A DNA stretch of 9,597 nt from an uncultured Oscillibacter sp. (GCA_946530565.1 CAMNAE010000043.1:1-9597), one strand, 5' to 3'; counted from the stretch's first letter, positions 1 through 6,264 are shown. Made by a program: numbers and translations. The notes: generated by a model from the sequence alone, not told the origin.

Positions 1-401
1 GCGTCGACGCGAAGGACGGCCTCGTCGCGGTCAACGGCTGGCTCGAGGAGAGCCGGGAATCAAGCTTCACGTTTTGTGAAAAGCTCCGCGATCTCGGCGT
101 GAAGACGGTCATCTATACCGACATCGCCAAGGACGGCATGCTCTCGGGCCCGAATCTCGAGGCCTACGGCCGCCTCGCGGAACTGAAGGGCCTCGACATC
201 GTCGCCTCCGGCGGCGTCAGCTCGATCGCGGACATCCGCGCCCTGCGCGCGCTCGGCATCCGCGGCGCGATCCTCGGCAAGGCGCTCTACGACGGCCGGC
301 TCGACCTCGGCATGTGCCTGCGCGAGGCCGGCGACGTCCCGCAGCGCTTCGACGACGATGAGGACGAAGAGCTCTACGGCGACATGCCGCTCATGCTTTA
401 A
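1..401 (+). CDS. hisA: Phosphoribosylformimino-5-aminoimidazole carboxamide ribotide isomerase, 3' part (HisA)
   Basis: This is the C-terminal half of HisA; the 5' end lies outside the window and the first complete codon is at position 3. HisA is a cytosolic TIM-barrel enzyme that performs the Amadori isomerisation of ProFAR to PRFAR in histidine biosynthesis. The visible part starts with VDAKDGLVAVNGW, whose first Asp matches the second catalytic Asp of the family. It continues with IYTDIAKDGMLSGPN (the conserved T-D strand), then VASGGVSS and GAILGKALYDG, which are the phosphate-binding ends of the last strands. The hisF gene follows, as expected for a his operon. An oddity is the tail after the barrel: about 22 residues rich in Asp/Glu (RFDDDEDEELYGD) beyond where most HisA proteins stop. 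The TAA stop is at 399-401. Identification is firm; the role of the tail is unknown. Confidence 0.96.
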   Translation, partial: VDAKDGLVAVNGWLEESRESSFTFCEKLRDLGVKTVIYTDIAKDGMLSGPNLEAYGRLAELKGLDIVASGGVSSIADIRALRALGIRGAILGKALYDGRLDLGMCLREAGDVPQRFDDDEDEELYGDMPLML

Positions 402-613
402 TTCACCTTTGAAGCTTTGCTTCAAAGGTGAGATACTCGCGCTTATCGCAGCGGGCTGCGCCCGCTTTGGTCGGCGCGAGAGCTCGCACAGCTCGCCTTG
501 CCGGTGTTTTTGCACCGGCAAAGCCGGGGCAAAAACGATTGAAATCGCCCTGCGGACGTTGTGAGAGTGGAGCGAATCACTCTCTATTTGCTTAAAACGG
601 GAGAAAAGTTGCC
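402..613. repeat. Hairpin-dense hisA-hisF spacer
   Basis: This 212-base gap holds no convincing gene but is packed with inverted repeats. Seen directly: a perfect 13-bp stem with 3-nt loop (403-415/419-431); an outer 7-bp stem CTCGCGC/GCGCGAG (436-442/474-480) enclosing GCGGGC/GCCCGC (451-456/460-465); GAGCT/AGCTC (480-484/490-494); TTGCCGGTG/CACCGGCAA (498-506/513-521); CGATT/AATCG (536-540/543-547); and GAGAGTG/CACTCTC (563-569/578-584). No T-tract follows any stem on the + strand, so a plain terminator is unlikely. Such gaps in Clostridia often consist of interspersed palindromic (REP/MITE-like) repeats; that reading is an inference. The hisF ribosome binding site (GGGAG, 599-603) lies just after the hairpins. 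Confidence 0.7.
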
Positions 614-1369
614 ATGCTTGCCAAACGCATCATTCCGTGCCTGGATATCAAAGACGGGAGAGTCGTGAAGGGCACGAACTTTCAGGGACTCCGCGAGGTC
701 GCGGACCCGGTGGAGCTCGCCCGCTTCTACTCCGGCGCCGGGGCCGATGAGCTCGTCTTCTACGACATCACGGCCTCCTACGAGGGCCGCGCGCTCTTTA
801 CCGACGTACTAAAGCGCGTCGCGGGCGAGGTCTTCATCCCGCTCACCGTCGGCGGCGGGATCCGCACGCTCGATGATTTCGACCGCGTCCTGAAATGCGG
901 GGCCGACAAGGTCTCGGTGAACTCCGGCGCGATCGCCGACCCGGGCCTGATCGGCGCGGCCGCGAAGCGCTACGGCGACCAGTGCGTCGTGCTCTCGATG
1001 GATGTAAAGCGCGTGGACGGGCAGTTCCGGCTCTTTGCCAAGGGCGGGCGTGAGGATACGGGCATCGACGCGCTCGCCTGGGCCGAGCGGGGCGCGGCCG
1101 CCGGCGCCGGCGAGATCGTTCTGAACTCGATCGACACCGACGGCGTCAGGCAGGGCTTTGATCTTGAGATGCTGGATGCCCTCGCCGCGCGGGTGAAGGT
1201 CCCGATCGTCGCGAGCGGCGGCGCCGGGAAGATCGGGGACTTCATCACGCTCTTTGCACACAAAGGCATCGACGCCGGCCTCGCCGCGAGCATCTTCCAC
1301 TCCCGCCAGGTGGAGATCGCGGAGCTCAAGCGCCAACTGCACGCCGCCGGCATCCCCGTGCGGCTGTGA
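614..1369 (+). CDS. hisF: Imidazole glycerol phosphate synthase cyclase subunit HisF
   Basis: HisF is the TIM-barrel cyclase of the HisH-HisF complex. It takes ammonia from the HisH glutaminase and PRFAR to make imidazole glycerol phosphate and AICAR, linking histidine and purine metabolism. At 251 residues it has the normal family length. The N-terminus reads MLAKRIIPCLDIKDGRVVKG, with catalytic Asp11. The second catalytic Asp is Asp130 in VVLSMDVKR. Phosphate-binding loops are visible as VGGGIR (79-84) and VASGGAGK near residue 200. It ends in the usual AELKRQLHAAGIPVR tail. The ATG start has GGGAG at 599-603, ten bases upstream. It sits between hisA and hisIE in operon orientation, but the flanking gaps are unusually long (212 and 226 bases) and full of palindromic repeats. 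hisH is not in the window and presumably lies upstream. Confidence 0.98.
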   Translation: MLAKRIIPCLDIKDGRVVKGTNFQGLREVADPVELARFYSGAGADELVFYDITASYEGRALFTDVLKRVAGEVFIPLTVGGGIRTLDDFDRVLKCGADKVSVNSGAIADPGLIGAAAKRYGDQCVVLSMDVKRVDGQFRLFAKGGREDTGIDALAWAERGAAAGAGEIVLNSIDTDGVRQGFDLEMLDALAARVKVPIVASGGAGKIGDFITLFAHKGIDAGLAASIFHSRQVEIAELKRQLHAAGIPVRL

Positions 1370-1376
1370 CCCCTGC

Positions 1377-1448
1377 CGCAGCCGCATAAGCCCCCATACT
1401 GCACTGCGCAACGTTTTGGACCCCTCAGTCGCAGCCGCATAAGCCCCC
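1377..1448. repeat. Two direct copies of a 19-bp motif
   Basis: The motif CGCAGCCGCATAAGCCCCC occurs at 1377-1395 and again at 1430-1448. Both copies are preceded by GACCCCT (1368-1374 and 1419-1425). The first lacks the CAGT that forms part of the inverted repeat in the second. The first copy is therefore best read as a truncated duplicate of the left end of the element at 1420-1522, and it begins inside the TGA of hisF. Confidence 0.8.
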
Positions 1449-1522
1449 CTGAAAGGGTTCGGTCCCCTCGTTTCGGCCCCCCTGAAAGGGAGGCTGGCAG
1501 CCCGAAGGGCTGACTGAGGGGT
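1420..1522. mobile_element. MITE-like palindromic element with 11-bp terminal inverted repeats
   Basis: The ends are ACCCCTCAGTC (1420-1430) and GACTGAGGGGT (1512-1522), perfect inverted repeats. Inside are two direct copies of a 15-bp motif GCCCCCCTGAAAGGG (1443-1457 and 1476-1490). There is also a hairpin CAGCCC-GAA-GGGCTG (1498-1512) that runs into the right end. The element is 103 bp and encodes no protein. CCCCTCAGTC/CCCTTTCAGGGG-type elements resemble interspersed repeats that I recall from Ruminococcaceae genomes; this is recognition from memory, not a search. It could be a non-autonomous transposable element or a REP-like structured repeat. No target-site duplication was established. 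Confidence 0.65.
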
Positions 1523-1581
1523 TTCTCTCCTCCGCGCACGCTATGACACAGAAGATACGCTTTTTGTAAATCTTTCGCACA

Positions 1582-1587
1582 AAGAGG
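1582..1587 (+). promoter_or_regulatory. Ribosome binding site that decides the hisIE start
   Basis: AAGAGG lies eight bases before the ATG at 1596. An in-frame GTG at 1587 overlaps this site, so the ATG is the better start. Confidence 0.75.
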
Positions 1588-1595
1588 TGTTCCCC

Positions 1596-2231
1596 ATGGA
1601 GCTCAAATTTGACGAAAAGGGCCTGATCCCCGCCATCGTGCAGGATCACTACAGCAAGCAGGTCCTGACCCTGGCCTACATGAACGCCGAGAGCCTCGCG
1701 CTCACGATCGCCGAGGGCCGCACGGTGTTCTTCAGCCGCAGCCGCCAGTGTCTCTGGCGCAAGGGCGAGGAGAGCGGCAACGTGCAGCACGTCGTCTCGA
1801 TCACGGCCGACTGCGACGCGGACGCGCTCGTTGTTGAGGTCGTAAAGGACGGCCCCGCCTGCCACACCGGCGCCGAGAGCTGCTTCTTCCAGCCGGTCTA
1901 TGTCTCCGAGGAGCTGCGGCAGTTCAGCTACGAGGGGCTCTATCAGCTGCTCAGGGGCCGTCTCACGGACCCGCAGGAGGGCAGCTACACGAGCTATCTC
2001 TTTGAAAAGGGGCTCGACAAGATCTTAAAGAAGGTCGGCGAGGAGTGCACCGAGGTCATCATCGCCGGGCGCAAGGAGGATAAAGAGGAGACGATCTACG
2101 AGATCGCGGACCTTGCCTATCATGTGATGGTTCTGATGGTGCAGCAGGGTATCACGCTTGAGGACATCGCGCGCGAGCTTGAAAAGCGCCACGTGATCGA
2201 CCACAAGGTCAAGCAGGAGCGCATGCAATGA
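1596..2231 (+). CDS. hisIE: Bifunctional phosphoribosyl-AMP cyclohydrolase / phosphoribosyl-ATP pyrophosphatase
   Basis: This cytosolic enzyme catalyses steps two and three of histidine synthesis: HisE removes pyrophosphate from PR-ATP and HisI opens the adenine ring of PR-AMP. HisI covers about residues 1-110. It shows [20 protein letters not shown], the acidic cluster DCDADAL (Asp72, Asp74, Asp76; Mg2+ ligands in the family) and [13 protein letters not shown], giving the zinc cysteines Cys73, Cys89 and Cys96. HisE covers about 114-200 and shows [24 protein letters not shown] and [13 protein letters not shown], the EE/E...D helical motifs of all-alpha NTP pyrophosphatases. The 211-residue length fits the fused form. 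The ATG at 1596 is preferred over an in-frame GTG at 1587 because the latter lies in the Shine-Dalgarno. The stop overlaps the next start in ATGA (2228-2231), suggesting translational coupling to the phosphatase gene. Confidence 0.97.
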   Translation: MELKFDEKGLIPAIVQDHYSKQVLTLAYMNAESLALTIAEGRTVFFSRSRQCLWRKGEESGNVQHVVSITADCDADALVVEVVKDGPACHTGAESCFFQPVYVSEELRQFSYEGLYQLLRGRLTDPQEGSYTSYLFEKGLDKILKKVGEECTEVIIAGRKEDKEETIYEIADLAYHVMVLMVQQGITLEDIARELEKRHVIDHKVKQERMQ

Positions 2232-3055
2232 TCCTGCGGCCCGAACACTGCTCGGTGCACACGCACTGCACGCTCTGCGACGGCAGGGCGACGGCCGCCG
2301 AGATGGCCGCCGCCGCGTATGCCGCAGGCGTACAGTACTTCGGCTTTTCCTGCCACTCCCCGACACCCTCCCCCTATGACGTCGGCTTCGTGCTGCCGGA
2401 CGACGTGACGGAATATCGCGCGACTGTCGCCGCGCTTCAAAAAGACTACGCCGGGCGCATGGAGATCCTCTGCGGCATCGAGCTGGACTCCACCTCTGCG
2501 CTGGCCCCCTCCGGCTTTGACTACTGGATCGGCTCGGTGCACTATCTGCGCGCTCCTGACGGCGCGTTTTACGCCGCGGACTGGGATGAAGAGCAGTTTC
2601 TCTCCGCGCGCGATCGGCTCTGCGGCGGCGACGCGCTCGCGGTGACGGAGCGGTATTTTGAAGCCGTCGGCGCCATGGCGGAGCGCAAGCCCACGATCCT
2701 CGGGCACATCGACCTCATCCGCAAGCTGAACCGCGGCGACCGGCTCTTCCCTGAATCGGATGCGCGCTATACCCGCGCCGCGCTCGGCGCGCTGCACCGG
2801 GCGGATCCCGAAAAAACGCTCCTTGAGATCAACACCGGCGGCATGCGCCGCGGCTACCGGGACACCCCCTACCCCGCGCTCTTTTTGCTGAAAGATTGGC
2901 GGGAGATGGGCGGTCGGATCATCCTGACCGCCGACGCGCACGACGCGGGCGGGATCGTCTACGCCTACGATGCCGCCGCTGAGATTGCAAGGGCCGCGGG
3001 CTTCAAAGAGGCGTCGCTCCTGACTGCCTCCGGCGAGGTCCCCTGCGCGCTCTAA
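2228..3055 (+). CDS. hisK: Histidinol-phosphatase, PHP family
   Basis: This is the PHP-type histidinol-phosphatase (called hisK or hisJ in Firmicutes), which dephosphorylates L-histidinol phosphate and is unrelated to the HAD-type HisB enzyme. Metal-binding motifs of the PHP fold are in order: [11 protein letters not shown] (His11, His13, Asp18), FSCHSP (His43), CGIELD (Glu85), GSVHYL (His105), GHIDLIRK (His160) and [11 protein letters not shown] (Asp236, His238). The length of 275 residues is typical. The ATG overlaps the hisIE stop by four bases, and its AGGAG (2215-2219) lies inside hisIE. It closes the visible his operon. Downstream is a large palindrome and a convergent two-component operon. 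Membership of the his pathway rests on both motif set and context. Substrate specificity within the PHP family is inferred. Confidence 0.93.
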   Translation: MILRPEHCSVHTHCTLCDGRATAAEMAAAAYAAGVQYFGFSCHSPTPSPYDVGFVLPDDVTEYRATVAALQKDYAGRMEILCGIELDSTSALAPSGFDYWIGSVHYLRAPDGAFYAADWDEEQFLSARDRLCGGDALAVTERYFEAVGAMAERKPTILGHIDLIRKLNRGDRLFPESDARYTRAALGALHRADPEKTLLEINTGGMRRGYRDTPYPALFLLKDWREMGGRIILTADAHDAGGIVYAYDAAAEIARAAGFKEASLLTASGEVPCAL

Positions 3056-3090
3056 AGTGCAGGCATGATCCGTTGGGACATAGCGACGCT

Positions 3091-3196
3091 TCATCCTGAA
3101 AAAAACGAAGGATCTGTCCTCAGACGCACGGTGTTCTTCACCGGAACACGGTTCGTCTGAAGACAGATCCTTCGTCGTCTGCGCTCCTCAGGATGA
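3091..3196. repeat. Inverted pair of CATCCTGA...CGAAGGATCT-type repeats
   Basis: The left unit runs TCATCCTGA (3091-3099), A-tract, ACGAAGGATCTGTC (3105-3118). The right unit is its inverse, GACAGATCCTTCGT (3162-3175) then TCAGGATGA (3188-3196). Units of the form CATCCTGAGCG...CGAAGGATCT are widespread interspersed repeats in bacterial genomes, as I recall. Here two such units face each other between convergent genes. The left unit has the usual GAGCGC-like middle replaced by a run of seven A, while the right unit keeps GCGCTCC (3181-3187). Confidence 0.7.
3099..3175 (-). terminator. Rho-independent terminator of the kinase-regulator operon
   Basis: Read on the - strand, a long hairpin pairs 3105-3118 with 3162-3175 (14 bp). 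After one C-A mismatch it continues with 3120-3126/3154-3160 (7 bp) and, past a small internal loop, 3131-3136/3144-3149 (6 bp). It is followed at once by seven U residues (A-tract 3099-3105 on the + strand). It lies 38 bases past the regulator stop codon. On the + strand the same stem, with a weaker T5 tract at 3205-3209 after the outer 9-bp arms, may also help end the his transcript. Confidence 0.75.
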
Positions 3197-3212
3197 CAGG
3201 CTTATTTTTGAC

Positions 3213-3827
3213 TCATTTCAGATACCTTCGGATGTCGCCGCGCTTTTCGAGGCCCATTTTCTCCTTGACGACGCCTACCAGCTTCTTGGTGTAGGGCATG
3301 GAGATATTCAGCATCTCCGAGATCTCCCGGTCGGAGCGGAACTGTGCCATCAGCCCGGCGACGTCTGATTCCCGGCCGGTCAGGGGCTCCAGAAGGGCGG
3401 AAAGCTTTTTTTCATCCAGGATCCCGGCGCCGCTGCGGGCCGCTGTCAGGTTCAGGTAGTGCCGGAGGCGCAGCAGCAGCACACGCATTCCGACCGGCTT
3501 TTTGAGGTAATCCAGCACATTCTGCGAAAGCCCCTTCAGTTCCTCCTGCTCGTCCGTAAGGCCGGTCAGGAACACCACCGGGATCTTCCTGAGCGCTTCC
3601 TCCGCCTCCAGTCGATCCAGCACTTCATAGCCGTTCATCCCTGGCATGCTGATATCCAAAAGGATCAAGTCGGGGAGCGACGGCCCTGCGGAGCCTTTCA
3701 ATAAGGCCAGAGCCGATTCTCCCGAATCCGCCGTCAGCACATCGTAAAAGGGCTGCAGCGCCTCTTGCATCATCGCCAGCGTCCCATGGTCGTCATCCAC
3801 GATCAGGATCCTGTTTCTTGCCTCCAT
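3213..3827 (-). CDS. Response regulator, REC plus LuxR/GerE-type helix-turn-helix
   Basis: This 204-residue cytosolic transcription regulator is the likely output of the adjacent hybrid kinase. The REC domain (about 5-122) has the acidic pocket Asp11-Asp13 (ILIVDDD), phospho-acceptor Asp58 (LILLDISMPG), Thr88 (VVFLTGL) and Lys110-Pro111 (YLKKPVG). The C-terminal region (about 147-204) starts LTGRESDVAGLMAQFRSDRE, continues EISEMLNIS and ends near KEKMGLEKRGDIRRYL. This matches the LuxR/GerE pattern (LTxRExxVL...IAexLxis..TVK.H...i..KLg), although the recognition helix (SMPYTKKLVGVVKEKM) is divergent. The start has GAAGGG six bases upstream and lies 15 bases after the kinase stop, so the two are co-transcribed. 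I infer that it binds the GTATAC boxes at 6112-6174. No specific gene name can be assigned. Confidence 0.92.
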   Translation of the reverse strand: MEARNRILIVDDDHGTLAMMQEALQPFYDVLTADSGESALALLKGSAGPSLPDLILLDISMPGMNGYEVLDRLEAEEALRKIPVVFLTGLTDEQEELKGLSQNVLDYLKKPVGMRVLLLRLRHYLNLTAARSGAGILDEKKLSALLEPLTGRESDVAGLMAQFRSDREISEMLNISMPYTKKLVGVVKEKMGLEKRGDIRRYLK

Positions 3828-3842
3828 GTCATTCCCTTCTCT

Positions 3843-6038
3843 TCATGCGTCCGGTGCCGCTTTCTGACCGAATACCTCCAGCGCTTCCAGCAGCAGCGCC
3901 TCCCCCCGGCCGACCGTGTCGTACTCCGCGCTCAGAACGGGAAGCGTCAGCGTGAGCAGCGCCGTCTCATCCCGGTGCCGTTCCATATATGCGCAAAGCG
4001 CCGCAAGGTCTCTTGCCCCGATGCCTTTCGCGGCCGCTTTCAGGGTGTGGACAAAGTGGAAGAGCGCATCTTCCGCGATCGCCGCCCCGCCGCTGCCGCC
4101 GGAGGCGGCGGCCCCGCTCAGGCTATATAGCTCCTCTTTGAAGCGGAGGAAATGCTCCGCCCGCATCCGGAGATTGTCGACGGAACCGCCGTCAAGCTCC
4201 AGGGCGTCCTCCAGGTGGATATGGCACGGAAGGAGCCGTTCGGAAAGCTTCGCCTGCTCTTCCTCCGGGAGCTTGCGGAAGGAGGGGTCCCGGACCAGAC
4301 GGACCCGTTCCCCGAGCTGACGCATCAGCATTTCCCCGATCTCCCGCATGCTGACAGGCTTTGCAAGGTAGTCCGCAAAGCCCTCATGGATCAGTTTTTC
4401 CCTTGTGCCCGCAAGGGCGTCCGCGGTCAGGGCGACCACGGGGGTCTCAAGCTCCGGATGCTCCTCCCGGATCCGGCGCAGCGTCTCTCTGCCGTCCATC
4501 TCCGGCATCATGATATCCATGAAGATCAGGTCATAGTCCCGGATCTCCAGCATTTCCAGCGCTTCCCTGCCGCTTTCCACATCGTCGGTGCGGATCAGCG
4601 TGGGTTTTAAGAGATCGCACATGACCTGCCGGTTGAATTCGTTGTCATCGACCACCAATATCCTGACGTCCGGCGCCAGGATGCTGGCGAAGGGCTCCGT
4701 TCTGGGCGAGACCGAAGACCAGTCGCTCCTCTGGCCGACGGACGCGGGATCCTGCACCCGCTGCGGGATGCGGACGGTGAAGCGGCTGCCCTTCCCGGGC
4801 GCGCTCTCACAGCGCACCGTCCCCTGCATCTCCTCCGCCAGATCCTTCACGATGGCAAGGCCGAGGCCCGTGCCCTCGTAGCTGCCCGAGGACTGCAGGG
4901 CTCCGCGCTCGAAGGGGAGAAAGACCCGCTCGAGATCCTCCGGGGCAATGCCGATGCCGCTGTCCTCCACCTCGATCCGGAGCACGATGTCGCGCCCGGC
5001 GTCCTCCCGCAGAAAGCGCAGCGTGACGCCGCCCCGGTCCGTGTATTTCACGGCGTTCCCGGCGAGGTTGTTGACGATCTTCCGGATGGCCTCCACGTTT
5101 CCCAACATAACGGACGGAAGCGACTCCTCCGCCTCCAGCCGGAAGGAAAGTCCGGCTCGTCTTGCGCTGTCCTTCCACATGGTCTCGCTTTCCTTTAAAA
5201 GCTGCGCCGTCAGATACGGCGCCTCCGGAAGCCGCATCCTGCCGGATTCGATCCGGGAGATGTCCAGGATGTCCTCGATCAGGGAAAGCAGGATCCTGCA
5301 GGAGATGCGGATGTTGTCGGTCCAGCCGCGGATCTCATCGGAGACCGTGCGTTCCGCGATCAGCTCATTCATGGAGATCACGGTGTTGAGGGGCGTGCGG
5401 ATGTCGTGGCTCATGTTGGCAAGAAAGGCCGTTTTCGCCTCACTGGCGGAGAGCGCCTCCTGCCGCGCCCGGTCCAGCTCCTCCTGCTTGCTGCGGTTCA
5501 AGCGCAGCTGCAGATACATGGTAACGGCCAGGGCCGCGGAGACCACCGGCAGGGCGATGAGGATGTCCGTCAGGATCTTCCGCTCGTCCGTAAAGGGGTG
5601 CACCGCCTCCGGATGCCTGTAGGCCGCAAGGCAGAGGAAGCTGTACCAGCAGACCTCGGCCAGGACGAAGACCGGCATCTGCGGCCCTTCCAGCATAAAG
5701 GCGGTAAAGACCACCGCCAGGATGAAATAAAGCGGCATGCCGCCCTTGTAGCCCCCGCCGGAGAAGAACAGCGCGGTGAAGGCGAGGAAAAAGACCAGCA
5801 CGATGGTGAGCATCATGGACAGGCGGTATTTCCCGCTCCGGGCCGCATACACGAGGAGGATGAGCGCCAGAAGCGCCGCGCCCCAGCAGAGCAGGGTGTT
5901 CAGGAGCGGAAGACCCAGGATGAAGTTGAGGGCGCCCGCGATCAGGCTCACGATGACGCCGCCGGTCCCGAGGATCCGGAAGAGCCGGATCCGAAGCTCC
6001 GATGTATTGTCCGATTCGGCAGCAGTAATATTTTTCAT
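3843..6038 (-). CDS. Membrane-bound hybrid sensor histidine kinase with REC and HPt domains
   Basis: Using the ATG at 6038 the protein has 731 residues. The N-terminal third has about six hydrophobic segments (roughly 22-42, 45-64, 74-93, 101-117, 120-140, 156-176) and no large external loop, so the signal is probably sensed in or near the membrane. A basic, polar linker (RLNRSKQEELDRARQEA) leads to HisKA with FLANMSHDIRTPLNT (His211). The HATPase shows the N box NNLAGNAVKYTD (Asn328), G1 EDSGIGI and G2 EGTGLGLAIVK. The receiver domain (about 457-576) contains RILVVDDNEFNRQ, Asp508 in LIFMDIMMPEMDG, and YLAKPVSM. The C-terminus has an HPt module with FVHTLKAAAKGIGA (His664). Phosphate should thus pass His211-Asp508-His664 and then to Asp58 of the regulator encoded 15 bases downstream. 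The input signal is unknown. A GTG-initiated form from 6086 is possible but less likely. Confidence 0.93.
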   Translation of the reverse strand: MKNITAAESDNTSELRIRLFRILGTGGVIVSLIAGALNFILGLPLLNTLLCWGAALLALILLVYAARSGKYRLSMMLTIVLVFFLAFTALFFSGGGYKGGMPLYFILAVVFTAFMLEGPQMPVFVLAEVCWYSFLCLAAYRHPEAVHPFTDERKILTDILIALPVVSAALAVTMYLQLRLNRSKQEELDRARQEALSASEAKTAFLANMSHDIRTPLNTVISMNELIAERTVSDEIRGWTDNIRISCRILLSLIEDILDISRIESGRMRLPEAPYLTAQLLKESETMWKDSARRAGLSFRLEAEESLPSVMLGNVEAIRKIVNNLAGNAVKYTDRGGVTLRFLREDAGRDIVLRIEVEDSGIGIAPEDLERVFLPFERGALQSSGSYEGTGLGLAIVKDLAEEMQGTVRCESAPGKGSRFTVRIPQRVQDPASVGQRSDWSSVSPRTEPFASILAPDVRILVVDDNEFNRQVMCDLLKPTLIRTDDVESGREALEMLEIRDYDLIFMDIMMPEMDGRETLRRIREEHPELETPVVALTADALAGTREKLIHEGFADYLAKPVSMREIGEMLMRQLGERVRLVRDPSFRKLPEEEQAKLSERLLPCHIHLEDALELDGGSVDNLRMRAEHFLRFKEELYSLSGAAASGGSGGAAIAEDALFHFVHTLKAAAKGIGARDLAALCAYMERHRDETALLTLTLPVLSAEYDTVGRGEALLLEALEVFGQKAAPDA

Positions 6039-6045
6039 GAAGCTT

Positions 6046-6050
6046 ACCTC
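6046..6050 (-). promoter_or_regulatory. Ribosome binding site that decides the kinase start
   Basis: GAGGT on the - strand sits seven bases before the ATG at 6038. The in-frame GTG at 6086 has no comparable site and would fall only just upstream of the predicted - strand -10 element, so the ATG is chosen. Confidence 0.75.
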
Positions 6051-6076
6051 AACAGCAGATGATCCCTTTTGACCTG

Positions 6077-6085
6077 ATGATAGCA
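6077..6085 (-). promoter_or_regulatory. Putative extended -10 promoter for the kinase-regulator operon
   Basis: On the - strand TGCTATCAT forms an extended -10 element (hexamer 6082 to 6077). No good -35 is present at the expected distance. A weak promoter core with an upstream activator box (6112-6125) suggests positive control. The predicted start of transcription is near 6070. Confidence 0.5.
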
Positions 6086-6111
6086 CACCCGAGCCGGGAG
6101 CACAGGATGCG

Positions 6112-6125
6112 AAAAGTATACTCTT
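6112..6125. promoter_or_regulatory. Candidate operator box 1 (AGTATACT core)
   Basis: AAAAGTATACTCTT contains the 8-bp palindrome AGTATACT (6115-6122). It is the exact inverse of box 2 at 6161-6174. Its centre (6118.5) is 36.5 bp from the edge of the - strand -10 hexamer. That corresponds to roughly -48.5 from the predicted start of the kinase transcript, directly upstream of the -35 region. Confidence 0.65.
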
Positions 6126-6127
6126 TT

Positions 6128-6146
6128 CGTTTTTCAGTGAAAAACG
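6128..6146. promoter_or_regulatory. 19-bp palindrome between the two operator boxes
   Basis: CGTTTTTC-AGT-GAAAAACG is a perfect inverted repeat with 8-bp arms and a 3-bp centre. It lies between the AGTATACT boxes, with its centre at 6137, six bases off the symmetry axis. It may be a second regulator's site, or a structural element between the divergent promoters. It lacks the flanking T-tract expected of a terminator. Confidence 0.5.
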
Positions 6147-6160
6147 GTTCCGATCACCAT

Positions 6161-6174
6161 AAGAGTATACTTTT
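6161..6174. promoter_or_regulatory. Candidate operator box 2 (AGTATACT core)
   Basis: AAGAGTATACTTTT is the exact reverse complement of box 1, with its core AGTATACT at 6164-6171. Its centre (6167.5) is 36.5 bp before the edge of the + strand -10 hexamer at 6204, again about -48.5 from the predicted start. The most obvious candidate to bind it is the LuxR-type regulator encoded nearby; this is an inference from proximity and symmetry. Confidence 0.65.
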
Positions 6175-6203
6175 GGTATGTATTTTTCAAGAACAGAAGC
6201 TCC

Positions 6204-6209
6204 TATAAT
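6204..6209 (+). promoter_or_regulatory. -10 element of the surface-protein promoter
   Basis: A consensus TATAAT, with transcription expected to start near 6216 and a leader of about 50 bases. The region 17 bp upstream (6181-6186, TATTTT) is a poor -35, so activation from box 2 is plausible. Just downstream the leader has a tandem 8-bp repeat, AGATTCTC twice (6217-6232). Confidence 0.6.
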
Positions 6210-6264
6210 GATTCATAGATTCTCAGATTCTCAGACGAGCCAATGAGTCAAAGGAGATGATCCA

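Larger units (their letters stand above)
1370..1595. other. hisF-hisIE spacer
   Basis: This 226-base gap has no supported gene. It begins with a partial repeat copy that starts in the hisF stop codon (1368-1395), followed by about 24 unassigned bases. Then comes the inverted-repeat-bounded element at 1420-1522, then about 60 AT-richer bases leading to the hisIE ribosome binding site. No convincing promoter was seen, so hisIE is probably read from the upstream his transcript. Confidence 0.6.

Noticed and set aside
403..431. Perfect hairpin after hisA as a terminator
   Set aside because: The stem is strong but no T-tract follows on either strand, and the his operon continues in the same direction.
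1587..1595. GTG start at 1587 for hisIE
   Set aside because: The GTG is part of the AAGAGGTG Shine-Dalgarno region serving the ATG at 1596, and known HisI proteins start close to that ATG.
2120..3094. Long open frame of 324 codons on the - strand
   Set aside because: It is antisense to hisIE/hisK, which carry full catalytic motifs; high GC content makes long antisense frames common. The protein shows no recognisable family pattern.
5406..6062. Open frame of 218 codons on the + strand
   Set aside because: It lies opposite the membrane part of the kinase; composition is Glu/Arg/Gln-rich as expected of the reverse of hydrophobic codons, with no motif.
6039..6086. GTG start at 6086 adding 16 residues to the kinase
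   Set aside because: The ATG at 6038 has a well-spaced GAGGT site, and the GTG overlaps the predicted promoter region upstream of the likely transcription start.
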